Positions 31,087 to 40,720 of a stretch of DNA of 64,000 bases are shown piece by piece (positions within the stretch are counted from its first letter, which is position 1; each line of letters opens with the position of its first letter). The notes beneath the pieces were generated by a model that worked only from the letters and a program-made list of their open reading frames with translations, was not told where the DNA came from and searched no databases. This stretch comes from Chondrus crispus (lineage: Eukaryota > Rhodophyta > Florideophyceae > Gigartinales > Gigartinaceae). The stretch is from the NCBI RefSeq assembly GCF_000350225.1, contig NW_005179265.1, positions 56,267 through 120,266 of the forward strand. The letters are read 5' to 3'. Both the position numbers and the translations under genes were made by a program.

Positions 31087-31436
31087 TTATCTTCTTTGCA
31101 TGTAATACAAGCGTTTGAGGTGATAGAAAACTGTGCTCTTTTTCGACTTTGCCTCCGGCTGAGAGAGAGATCGCGTATAGAAGAAACGCGGAAGGTTAGT
31201 TCGGGGGCATGGACTCGTCATGGCTTCGCAGCGGAGAAAGGCAGCGGGCGTACCTGCCGACTGACGCATTCGGATAGAGAGCGCATCTGGCCGGCACACC
31301 GTGCCTCGTTGAAGTTGCTGTCCTTAAAGCATGATAGCATGGCCATCATTTCTGGCAGGCATTCCGGCCCTTTCCTGGTTAGGCGTTCTATGGCACTGCG
31401 CTTAGGAAGCTTTGGACCCCGCGCCCCCGCACCCAT
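31087..31436 (-). CDS. MRP10: Mitoribosomal protein mS37 (MRP10/CHCHD1-like), two exons
   Basis: The gene is spliced and too short to show as one ORF. Exon 1 is 31436-31254 (61 codons), the intron 31253-31159 (95 nt; donor CAG|GTACGC, ACTAAC branch-type motif, polypyrimidine, acceptor CTCTCAG|C), and exon 2 is 31158-31087, ending TAA. The 84-residue product begins MGAGARGPKLPKRS and has a twin CX9C CHCH domain: CLPEMMAMLSC and CAGQMRSLSEC. It ends STVFYHLKRLYYMQRR, like the YHxxRL tail of yeast Mrp10. Twin-CX9C proteins enter the mitochondrial intermembrane space and are oxidised by Mia40; mS37 then joins the small mitoribosomal subunit. It lies tail-to-tail with SART3/PRP24 (73 bases apart) and head-to-head with fibrillarin. 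Splice sites and family features agree, so I am fairly sure. Confidence 0.82.
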
Positions 31437-31883
31437 ACCTGAATGCGCGATTCTGTCGTTTGCAATGGAGATCGTTTTGCCGGAAGCCCAGGGAACAACG
31501 GTCGAAGGCGATGTGATGTACAGTGGTGGGCGTCTGTGCCATCTGCTCTGCCCTGTGTCATACCGTTCCGCTATAAGGCTACTGGACGGTAACCTGAGGG
31601 AAACGGCCGGGAGACCAATGCTGCACACGACTGGATTTTTTTTTTGTTTTTAAAACATTCTTGATCCTCTGTTACTTCTCCTCTAATTAGGGTTGATATC
31701 TGGATGCCCATCCGCTTTGAACCGCCGCCGACGCCTTCGCGTTGATCGCGAATTTGATCACTCTGTTTGCCCGTTTTATTCCAGGGTGATTCTGGACGCT
31801 ATCATCTTGAAAGAGACTATACCGTCGATTCCACCCCATCAGGTCTCAAACTTGTCATTCGTTTTTGTCAACAAACCCTAAAC
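31437..31883. promoter_or_regulatory. Shared upstream region of mS37 and fibrillarin genes
   Basis: About 450 bases between divergent starts. It includes a T-rich run (31638-31652) and the fibrillarin 5' leader. In-frame codons continue upstream of the fibrillarin ATG to 31767 but do not look like fibrillarin. No clear TATA box. Confidence 0.4.
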
Positions 31884-32897
31884 ATGGCGTACACACCCCG
31901 GGGTGGCCGCGGTGGCGGCCGCGGTGGCGGCCGGGGCGGCTTCGGTGGTGGTCGCGGTGGCCGAGGCGGTTTCGGTGGTGGTCGGGGCGGGGGCTACAGT
32001 GGTGGCTTCGGAGGCGGGTTCGGCGGTGGGGACCGCGGCGGTTTTAAGGGAGGAAGGGGCCGTGGGGGTGGGCGTGGTGGAGGACGCGGGCGTGGACGAG
32101 GCGCCGGGGGTGTGCGGAGAGGTCTCGGAGCGCGAGGCGGGTCAAGAGTGATTGTTGAACCGTTCCGCCACGCAGGTATCTTCGTTGTCAAGGGTAAGGA
32201 CGATTCACTGGCCACCAAGAATATGGTGGTCGGAGAGAGCGTGTACGGCGAAAAACGGGTGCAGGTGGAAACTGCGGCGCCAATGGCCGAACAAAATGGA
32301 GCGACTGTTGCCAAGGAGAAAATCGAGTACCGATTTTGGTCGCCGTTTAGGTCCAAGCTGGCCGCTGGTATTGTCGGTGGTATTGACAAGTGCTGGATCA
32401 CTCCGGGAGCCAAAGTTCTGTACCTCGGTGCCGCTTCCGGAACGACTGTGTCTCATGTGTCCGACGTGGTTGGGCCTACGGGCGTTGTGTATGCGGTGGA
32501 GTTTTCCCCGAGATCAGGACGAGATTTGGTGAACCTGGCCAAGAAGCGAACAAACATTGTGCCGATTATCGAGGACGCGCGTCATCCGGCCAAATACCGT
32601 ATGTTGGTTGGGATGGTTGACGTTATCTTTGCTGATGTTGCGCAGCCTGATCAGGCCAGGATTGTTGGTATCAACGCACAATTCTACCTGAAGACTGGGG
32701 GTCATTACATGATCTCAATCAAGGCAAACTGTATCGACTCAACCGCTCCAGCTGAAGCTGTGTTTGCAGCCGAAGTGGAGAAGCTGAGGGGTATGTCCCT
32801 CAAGCCTGTGGAGCAGTTGACATTGGAACCTTATGAGAGAGATCATTGCATAGTTGTAGGGGTATACAAGAAGAAGAAGAAGGATATGTCGGCGTAA
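31884..32897 (+). CDS. FBL: Fibrillarin, box C/D snoRNP 2'-O-methyltransferase
   Basis: A 337-residue intron-less gene. Residues 1-85 form the Gly/Arg-rich GAR domain ([19 protein letters not shown] repeats) that targets the nucleolus. From [19 protein letters not shown] onwards the fibrillarin fold follows: [15 protein letters not shown], AdoMet-binding [58 protein letters not shown], and [15 protein letters not shown]. The C-terminus has the basic KKKKKDMSA. Fibrillarin methylates rRNA riboses guided by C/D snoRNAs. The ATG at 31884 is chosen because it begins the usual [12 protein letters not shown]-terminus, although the frame is open for 39 more codons upstream. The expected conserved residues are all present and the length is usual. 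Confidence 0.96.
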   Translation: MAYTPRGGRGGGRGGGRGGFGGGRGGRGGFGGGRGGGYSGGFGGGFGGGDRGGFKGGRGRGGGRGGGRGRGRGAGGVRRGLGARGGSRVIVEPFRHAGIFVVKGKDDSLATKNMVVGESVYGEKRVQVETAAPMAEQNGATVAKEKIEYRFWSPFRSKLAAGIVGGIDKCWITPGAKVLYLGAASGTTVSHVSDVVGPTGVVYAVEFSPRSGRDLVNLAKKRTNIVPIIEDARHPAKYRMLVGMVDVIFADVAQPDQARIVGINAQFYLKTGGHYMISIKANCIDSTAPAEAVFAAEVEKLRGMSLKPVEQLTLEPYERDHCIVVGVYKKKKKDMSA

Positions 32898-33441
32898 TTT
32901 GATGATGCAAGTCGGGGTTTGTTTCTCGGTCTGTTGATACATGCATTAAACGATTCTATGTGCAGTCGTAATTTCCTCAAGACTATGTCGAGCTTGCGCG
33001 CAAGAGACTGCCGTTGAATCGTCCGGTGGTCTTTTTGCGACGTCCATCGACCGACGAAAGGTGCACGCTTAGTTTCGGATGTGGCGTGTATAGTCCGGCG
33101 GTGGTGCCACGACAGTAGCGCAATAACACCGGCTGATCGACGACGGCGGGGGCTGAGGTTGCACAGGACAGAATGTAAGATATGAAATGAGTCTATAAAA
33201 CGGCACAACGAATGGGGAGGAGAGTGTTGTCAGTCAACGACGTTCAAGGCCGTTGACACGTGGCCCCAGGGCTGAACTTTCCGCCCTTCCCGAACACATT
33301 TGTATCTCATCAACCTTGCCAAACCTCTGCTCAATTTGCTTCGTGTCCGTGCGGCCGTGGCAACTATACCTGCTGACGTCCCTCCACATCTGTTAGGGTC
33401 CGGACAATAGAAAACACACCATCTCCACGCCCCACCACCCC
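32898..33441. promoter_or_regulatory. Intergenic region with TATA-like box
   Basis: This holds the fibrillarin 3' flank and the promoter side of the next gene. TCTATAAAAC at about 33190 is a good TATA-box match some 250 bases ahead of the ATG at 33442. No convincing ORF. Confidence 0.4.
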
Positions 33442-34752
33442 ATGAAGTTCTTCGCTCCAAACACAATGCAAGCCTTCTGCGGCGCTCCTACGCCTCTGCC
33501 GCGGTCAACACGTCACCACGTGCTACCGCCCACCTCACCGCGAAGGCTCCCCGTTTCCCTGCGCTTGCGAAATTCCTCCAAAAGATACAATTCGGACTTC
33601 ACGAGGTCGAGATCCCAACCGTCAAAGGACGCCTCCGAGTCGAACAACTCGCCCTCAGATCCAATATCGCAAACCCCCGCACCATCACCTTTGCACCATC
33701 ACTACGATCCAAATCACGAGACAACACTACACTCTGCTGGAGGTAATGGTGCTGCCCCGCCGTACAGCGGCAACGGCCATTGGCATGGCGACGGCAGTGG
33801 CGGAGACGACCGGCAAGATCCCGTCGACCCCGAGGTGCTCGCCATTCTGACCGCCGCTGGCCGAGACATCTCCTCTCTACCGGTAGATGTCCGCACCGCC
33901 ACTGCCTCCCAACTACGTCGCCTCATGGCCGTGGAGAAAATCCCCCTCCTCGGTTGGCTCGCCAGCATGTGGCCTGCTCTGAGAAACAGGCTCGTTGCCA
34001 ATGAAAGGCTACCGATTCAGCTTGGCGTCGAGTTGAGCGTCGGCTTCATGACCAAGACCCTCGCTGAGGTCCAGGGAAGGGGAAAGCGCTTCTGGAAGGA
34101 GTTTGACTTCTATCTCTCTGATATGGCCCTCGAGCTCGTCGGCGATGCTATGCTCGTCTGGCTCTTGTCCCCTACTGCGCTTTTCAGTGCCAGTGCCAAG
34201 ACCGCTGGTTTGGGAGGTAAGTTTGAATTACTACGACGAGCGCCATCCCATCCGATCGCATACAGCAGTCCCTGACGAAGAGTTATCTATATTTGTCTTC
34301 ACCACCTACACGTTGCAGCATTCCTGCAAGGATTACCAAAACACGCCGGCCAAATCGGTGCATTCTCCCCTTTTCAACGTACATCTGCTTTCACATTCAA
34401 GGCCTTCCAGTTTGGACTGGTTGGTTTCTTCTCGTCGATGCTGGGCCACGGTCTCACAACACTTCTCGTCAAGCAGCGTCGCGCCGCGGCTGCCCGTCGT
34501 GGCGAGGCAGAGGAAGGCGGGGTGCAATTAGCACCCGTCGTCCCTACGTCAGCCGTATGGGGATTGTTCATGTTATTATCCAGCAACTCACGCTATCAGC
34601 TCGTTAATGCGTTCGAGCAACACGCACTTGACCCTTTGCTTGGACGAAACGCCCTTGCCCTGACTGCTGTCACCTTTGCTGTCCGTTTTTGGAACTGTTT
34701 TGTTGGTGGTGTGCAGTGGCTTCCGTTTGCGCAGCACTTTGGTATTCAGTAG
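33442..34752 (+). CDS. RER: RETICULATA-related plastid envelope protein, two exons
   Basis: Exon 1 is 33442-34216, the intron 34217-34318 (102 nt; donor GGGAG|GTAAGT, acceptor TTGCAG|CA) and exon 2 is 34319-34752. The joined length is 1209 nt, or 402 residues, with the split codon restored. The first 90 residues are Ser/Arg/Pro-rich, like a plastid transit peptide. The DUF3411/RETICULATA core follows: LGVELSVGFMTKTLAEVQGR, RFWKEFDFYLSDMALELVGD, AMLVWLLSPTALF; exon 2 continues with AFTFKAFQFGLVGFFSSMLG, the Gly/Ala segments and RFWNCFVGGVQWLPFAQHFG. The hydrophobic stretches fit a multi-pass envelope protein. In land plants the family affects chloroplast and leaf development; the molecular role is unclear. 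The ATG at 33466 is an alternative start. Confidence 0.85.
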
Positions 34753-35637
34753 GCCTTTTCGACAAAGGCGTACGCACTGTCGAGATCGCGATCAAATGAC
34801 TACGAATCCTGAATCCTTGCCTTTACCAAAGACACGTTCTCTCTGCGTAAAGACTGAGCAAATACGCAAAAGAGCATTTACTAGTAGGTTTACGCAAGCA
34901 GAATTCTGCAATAGACCGACCTTGTCATCAGTTACTAGAGCCAAACCGCGAGTGATGATGAAATGCGCAAAAACAAATAAAAATAATAGTATCTGTCAGT
35001 AGATGCGCACGTACAGTAGAAAACCAGTTCGCGCGCACCAAATTCATAGCTACACAGTGAATAGTGTTGAAGAAACAAGATTACGCTTTATTACCTAAAG
35101 ATCTCGGCCTAGAAATTCTTACAGTTCCTTGAATTCCCGGATGGTTACCCCCGTCTTTCGCTGTCCCCCATTGGTGTGGACATAAACGTTTGATACAACG
35201 GCCAAAGCAGCGTAGTGGCGCGTGTTTCCTTGCCACCCAGGGCCGCTATCCTAGCGATACTACCCGCTTCGGCAGATGAGGACCACTTCGGCTTTGATTT
35301 GGGGCTCGTGTCCGTGACTCACCTGAGTTCGAGTTCTGCTTTGGTAAGCTTCAAGATCAGGGGGTAGATCCGGGGTAAGAGGGCGTAAGTAGTGACGGGG
35401 GATCGCGTTACCTTACCGAGCGCGTGAGTAAAAAACATTCTCGAATAGTTAAGCCATGCAAGAAAGAGTAGGGAGAGAACAGAACCAGTGATGACTTGAT
35501 GACGGTGCAGCGGAAGCTGAGGTAGGGACGGTGGGATAACAAGCGACGACTTGAGGAAGCGGGAAGAGTGGTGAAAGATTTTTGACGTGTCTCTCTTATA
35601 CAGCCCTGTTTTCGGCCAGTGGCCAAATTTCATTTCT
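34753..35637. other. Intergenic; weak minus-strand coding signal
   Basis: A minus-strand frame at 35642-35319 (107 codons) ends next to a donor-like CAGGTGAGT (about 35320), and another frame continues downstream at 35310-35148. It may be part of a spliced gene, but no family is recognised. The phrase GTGAATAGTGTTGAAGAAAC at about 35057 recurs at about 36016. Confidence 0.25.
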
Positions 35638-35889
35638 GCCAAGTTCCATTACGCGAATGAAGAATCATTCCGAAGTCATAGTGGGGGTGCCAAAACATGG
35701 TGTGTGACTTGGTGCTGATTGTTAATTCTGCCAAGTTTCATTGCGCGAATGAAGAATCATTCCCAAGTCATAGTGGGGGTTCCAAACCGTGGCGTGACTT
35801 GGTGCTGATTCTTAATTTTGCCAAGTTTTATTACGCGAATGAAAAATCATTCCCCAAGTCATGGCCTGTGGCTTGGTGCTGACTTGTCG
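35638..35889. repeat. Tandem repeat, about 90 bp x 2.8
   Basis: Units begin GCCAAGTT at 35638, 35730 and 35820 (92, 90 and about 70 bases). Each holds ACGCGAATGAAGAATCATTC-like sequence, CAAGTCATAGTGGGGG (lost in the third) and GACTTGGTGCTGA. A further GCCAAGTCA follows the third unit. No coding function is apparent. Confidence 0.8.
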
Positions 35890-35995
35890 CCAAGTCATCC
35901 TGACTTGAATTCGGCTGAAATGGTCCACTTGTCTTTCACTTTCTGATGAGTTGTCCTGCGTCCAACCGAAAAGCCCCCTTGTCCAGATTCATCTT

Positions 35996-37590
35996 TCAAT
36001 TGCCAATGAATGCACTGAATAGTGTTGAAGAAACTACATAAGGAGTAGTCGAGATTTCGGACAGATGTCCCAAAAAGAAGACGGAATCCTCGCACGGCTG
36101 TACGCGAGCGTCGAGATAGGATTCTTCCATTGTGCGAGCGACACTCCAATCCCCTCAGATGCGAATGCGGTAGGAAGGGACTCCTATTGCGGCGCATTCC
36201 GATGCGGCACCCATACGAAACGAGTGGGAGGACCACAAGACTTGCGGAGGTAGTGTGACGGCAGCGTGAGACAGGCAAGCTTGGAGCCAACGTGAAATGC
36301 TTGCCGAGGACGGTGTGAGCCGCTGACCCGGGAGGGCCCAATAGTAGCGACTTGTGGAGCGGGTTTTCCGGCGGTAACGGTCGTACCATAAGACCAAGTC
36401 GATGAGAGAAAGCTTGTCTGGAGATAGTCTAGTTTAGGATAGGGTATGTGCCACTCGAGACCGATTTTTCCGCAAAGCGATTGCCTGGTCAATTGACCGT
36501 TCCGAAACTTGAATGTTGTCCATGCGAAGCGCGGCGCCAGCCTCCCCCCTTTCGAAGAAGACGTAGGAAACCAGAACAGCGGTAGCGTTGAAAATCAACT
36601 GACGGTTGAGAGCAGGAGCGGCCATAGCAGCGACGAAGATTTTCTTGGCTACGGTGCTCGGGAGGGCCCGTCGTTCCTTGTGTTTGTCCGGGTCGTTTTC
36701 GGCGCGGCGATCTAGGTCAGATTGTTGGTAGGCGGCCAGCGCGAGTTGGACGAGTGGGGTGTATCCAACGGGCAACTTGACGCATTTGTGGGCCGTTACC
36801 ACTGCGGAGATGTAGTTCTTGACTGAACCGCCAGCAATCGTGCCTGAGTCGAAGAGCCAACCGAGATACCTGAGCAAAGATCCTTCATCCGCGGCCCATG
36901 GGTCGATCCTTTCCAACGTACAGAACGTAGTCCACTTCTGCCAGAACCGTTTATTGTTCTTCCAGGTGTTGGGCGCCCGAGCGCGATGAATTAGTCCAGC
37001 GATAGTAGTCCCTCCGCCTGAAATTCCGACTCCGGCGGTGCGTAGGACGGAACCACGAAGCGAAACAGCTAGAGGAAGTTGCTGCGTATCGTCCAAACGG
37101 CTATTTTCCACGGTGCGGCTGGCAGGTGCTGTGGTGCCCACAATGGTGGTAGATAGACGTCTGGAGCGTGGAACAACTGAAATGTTCCGATTTCCATGAG
37201 GCGACGACACCACGACTGAGCGGGCCACTACGGGGTGACCAGTAAGCCCGTTGCCGATTCCTGAATGATCTTCTCCACGACGAGTGGGATGAGCTTGAGC
37301 GGTGGGTTCTAGAAGTTGACCGTGTGTCCCCAATGTTGCTGTAACGCATCGATTCCTGAGGATCCCGGGGAGCGGTAGCGGCTGTTGAACCGGTTGCAGA
37401 TCGTTGATTCTTGGTCTGCGAAACGGTCGATTGTTGATTCCATCTCGTGTAAGAGCGCCCTGATTGTCCGGGTGTTGATCCTCCAATCGTCCAGTGAACG
37501 CAAGCGAGAGAGGCGATCTGCGAAGCGGTTGACGGCAGAAGGGACGTACCGTGACTCCATTGAGATGCCCAACTTGAGCAGTACCTTGTG
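35996..37590 (-). pseudogene. DIRS-type retroelement remnant: RNase H end and tyrosine recombinase
   Basis: From 37590 the minus strand carries the end of an RNase H domain (YVPSAVNRFADRLSRLRSLD, DWRINTRTI, RFADQESTICNRFNSRY), then NPPLKLIPLVVEKIIQESAT and WPAQSW separated by TAG stops. An overlapping frame (37486-36434) gives the recombinase core-binding part (RARAPNTWKNNKRFWQKWTT, VKNYISAVVTAHKC) and the first catalytic block (FFERGEAGAALRMDNI). After a single TAA at 36434-36436 the same frame continues with SSHSFRMGAASECAAIGVP, the H-x-x-R block, then a TGA, and ESYLDA with the candidate catalytic Tyr near 36110. RT is absent: the right side is cut by a copia fragment. RNase H plus tyrosine recombinase in overlapping frames is the hallmark of DIRS-like elements. 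Confidence 0.72.
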
Positions 37591-37775
37591 TACTATCATT
37601 TTGTTCGAGATGCGGTGCAGCGAAAACTGGTCACATTTGTACCATTGTCCGACAACAGAAATGCCAGCCGATATGCTGACCAAACCATTTGGTCGCGTGC
37701 TGTTTGAAAAGTTCGTGGGCATGGTTTTGCTTTCCGAGTGCAAAAATGCCCAAAGCATGCGATCGAGGGGAGGTA
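37588..37775 (+). pseudogene. Copia RNase H C-terminus remnant (copy G)
   Basis: The plus strand reads HFVRDAVQRKLV and, after a one-base shift, YHCPTTEMPADMLTKPFGR and VLFEKFVGM, the canonical end of a Ty1/copia polyprotein. The stop used in the sister copy (TGA after AQSM) is CGA here. A purine-rich GATCGAGGGGAGGTAT (about 37761-37775) leads into the LTR and serves as the polypurine tract. Confidence 0.75.
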
Positions 37776-39022
37776 TTGAAAATGTGCGACCACATGATGT
37801 TATCTGGAAAGTGCAAAAATCGAGCGACACGTGTACATGACTCGACGGTCCGGACCCTCACCCCATATCACCACATGACACTTGTAAAGTCTCAGATTTT
37901 GGGGTTCTGGGGACGAAAGTGGACTTTTGGAGTGTTATGCAAATTTGCATAAATGCCGAAAAATTGCATTTGGCCCGAACCGTTATAGGGCTACACAGGC
38001 AGTACTGCAAATCTGTTGGGAGTTGGTTCGAACGCTGCAATTCTATTGGTCTGTTATTGTCCACTTATATGCAGTCATGCTGGTGATGTATCTTGAATGA
38101 TCGGTATACGTTTTAATTACATCATTTCGGGGGTTTCAAGTTGTTCACCGTGGTTGTAATGGGTAATCACGGATGGCCTTGGCGCTGGACAGTTGTGTGC
38201 GGTGTACACATGTACACGTCGCCAGGTTGCTGCGTGTACGGAGACTGGTACACGTCGCCTGCATACGGTCCGGCGCGTGTCCGAGTACAGTACATGTGAA
38301 TTAAAAGTACAACAAGTATTTCTCACGAGAGACATGTACTTACGTGGGTATTCAGTGTACACGTCACGCTGTATGCGACCCCATCAGCATGCGCCGTTGT
38401 ACTACACTCTCTTCAGCATGCGACGTTGTACTGTGCTGTCGTTATGGTGCGCCGTTGGATGCAAGTTGATGACAGTACTCGTGTGATTCACATCGGATAT
38501 CACGTGAGATGTGTAGAAATTCTGGATGCACATTGTTGCTACCCGTCATAGTTGTCTGGCAGTGTGTACCGAAATTAGTAAGGTACGAAACAAGGGCATG
38601 TATGGGGACTGAGATATGACAGGACTTTGCGTTGTTGGAAATAGAGAGATGCCAAGTTGTTCATTGCGCAAGAATATATTCTGTCATGTCTGGATGCAGA
38701 TTAGTAAGGTGTGAAACGATTGCATGCATAGGGCCATGGTTTACAGTCACTCGAAATGTGTAGAAACTGTTTTGCACTGATAGTCAATAGTCAATTCGTA
38801 AGGTGGAAATAGAACAGTGTGGACGGGCCAGAAGAGGACCGCGCTTGGTCGCGCATATGGTGAGTACGGTTTACCAGGTGCCAAAGTAATGGGATAGTGT
38901 AACACTCAAAGTGTATAAGTATCGCCGAAAGACGGCTCCAAGTAAACCTCGGTACTAACTCCTTCACTCACACACATCAACCTGCCCTCCATCTTTCCCT
39001 TGCCCCTCCGAACCTACCATTA
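37776..39022 (+). repeat. Copia 3' LTR (copy G)
   Basis: A 1247-base LTR starting TGAAAATGTGCGACC and ending CCTACCATTA. It matches 60268-61528 (same orientation) and 47119-48375 (opposite). Internal features include repeated CATGTACACG motifs and GTATAAGTATCGC, a TATA-type box near the 3' part (about 38917). It follows the copia C-terminus, so it is a 3' LTR. Confidence 0.8.
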
Positions 39023-40649
39023 CAGAGGGCCTCGAGGAAGACGCCGGGGGCCCCGGCCGAGCCACAAAAGCGCCTGATCGATGGTCATATGAGAGGAAGG
39101 AAGACTGTATTCCGGTGGTAAAGTCAGTCCAGTGGCAGAGATGTCTCCACCGTCGCCCACTCGATGCATTAATTCGAGGGCGAATGCGTACCTCCAGGGC
39201 ACATGTTGGGTACTTCTTTCAAGGGGATGGAGAGGCACGCTCGGAAGATCCCACGCGACCCTTCCCAAATGGGCCAACACTCCGACCGGTTGTACGAACA
39301 CCCGCCCGTGTATGGATACTTCGTTCATGAAAGCATTTCCAAGGGCCCAGGCCCACTCCTTCTCAACGTTATGCATCAGATCGTCACGCGCAGGATGCCT
39401 CTGGTCCTAGCAAGCCACCCCGAGGTGCTTCAGGACATACGGGAGTAGGGGATGGACTCCCAACGAAGGGAGGGCCTCCCTCACCACTTCGGGGAGCCGC
39501 TGAAAATCGCTCGTGGACAGGCCTCCCTCGAAGGAGGCCGACCGAAATACATGCCCGTCCGCCTCCCCAGAGTGGCGATACGCCCCCCAGTCATGGAGAG
39601 CAATGGCGACGTGATGAACCCGCATCTGAGAACAGGCCGATTTCTGTAAGGCGACGCGTGCCTTCGGATAGGCAAATGGCCGAGGGCTCACGTATAGCCC
39701 CGGGATCTTGGATAGGACGAACTTGCGAGGGGTCGACGGCCCGCGGTGGAGTAGATAGGTGGACATTCGATCCACATACTCCACCTCGTCCAAGCTATAG
39801 GCGAACGTGCGATTGCCGACGATCGCAGCGGGAATTTGATACGCCGCCCCGCCGCCTTCGGAGAGGAGACGCCCCAACACGAGGGAAGCCTCCTCCTCTC
39901 TCCCTGCCTCATACACCTTACGGACGCTCAACAAATCCGGTCGAAGCGACTCGCGCGTCAACAGTTCGCCTACAGTGATGCCAGAGCCGGCATACTGACA
40001 CCAAGCGAACTGTAATCGGTCAAGGGGGAGCGGGGACGACCGCTCGAGCGGGACTCCAAACCACTCGGACAGAGCGTTGACCGCGTCACCGCCCTGCCCC
40101 ACGGTACGAAGGGATTGCGTTGAGAGTCCTCCCAAAGCTTGACGTGGCCACGGGCCGGCCTGCTGCCTCGCCAACGTGTCGGAGGGGAGGGGCTCGCGCG
40201 AGCCCCGGACCTTCTGGAAGGGGGGATTGGGAACTATTGGCGCGCGACCGCCACAGTACGCGCCGGGGGCACGAACCCGGCGACCATGGGTACGGAACGT
40301 CCGGAAGTTCCCGAGAAGGAAGGTAAGGGTGCGGAACGCAGGGAACCGACTCCGCTGGGAAGGAGGAAGCAACGGCAGGCAGGGAGGGTCGACCCTCCAA
40401 GGGAGGCGACATCGTCACCACGGACTTCAGCCGCCTCACAAAAAGGGGGATGGTCGCGGTGACGCGACGAGCGTACCGCAACGAGCGGACGCCGGCCACC
40501 CGTAAGAACACGGTGCGCCGAAGGGGAGAAGGGACTTCGAGGGAGAGCGTGGAGGAGCGGACGCTTGGAAACCGGGCGGTGTGCGACGAGCGAGGCACGA
40601 CGGTTGGAATCTGGGTCAAGTCCAGGACTACAGGGAGGGGATCTGACAT
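39020..40649 (-). pseudogene. Antisense ORF of a B-family element (better copy)
   Basis: Minus-strand protein homologous to 4211-5428. The Pro/Arg-rich N-terminus (40649 down) is in a different frame from the core (40372-39407), which reads WFGVPLERSSPLPLDRLQF, GELLTRESLRPDLLSVRKVY, AAYQIPAAIVGNRTFAY, SLGVHPLLPYVLK. After an in-frame TAG at 39407 the same frame resumes with EKEWAWALGNAFMNEVSIHG (39376-39020). It is cut at 39022 by the copia LTR. Again it points away from the polypurine tract of its own element (40694-40708). Function unknown. Confidence 0.62.
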
Positions 40650-40693
40650 GGTCGCCTATACAAGCCCGAGAATGCTGAACGCGGACGTTCGGT

Positions 40694-40720
40694 CTTGAGG
40701 GGGGGCCGTGTAGTATAAGC
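40694..40720 (+). other. Polypurine tract and first bases of a truncated B-family LTR
   Basis: GAACGCGGACGTTC (40677-40690) and TTGAGGGGGGGCCG are followed by TGTAGTATAAGC, the expected LTR start, after which similarity to the other B-family LTRs stops and CACTA transposase sequence begins. Confidence 0.6.

Noticed and set aside
31096..31653. 185-codon plus-strand ORF between SART3 and fibrillarin
   Set aside because: The opposite strand carries the spliced mS37 gene with clear CX9C motifs; the plus frame is its shadow.
32843..33208. 121-codon minus-strand ORF overlapping the fibrillarin 3' end
   Set aside because: No recognisable motif, overlaps a certain gene and has no splice or start context; treated as a shadow.
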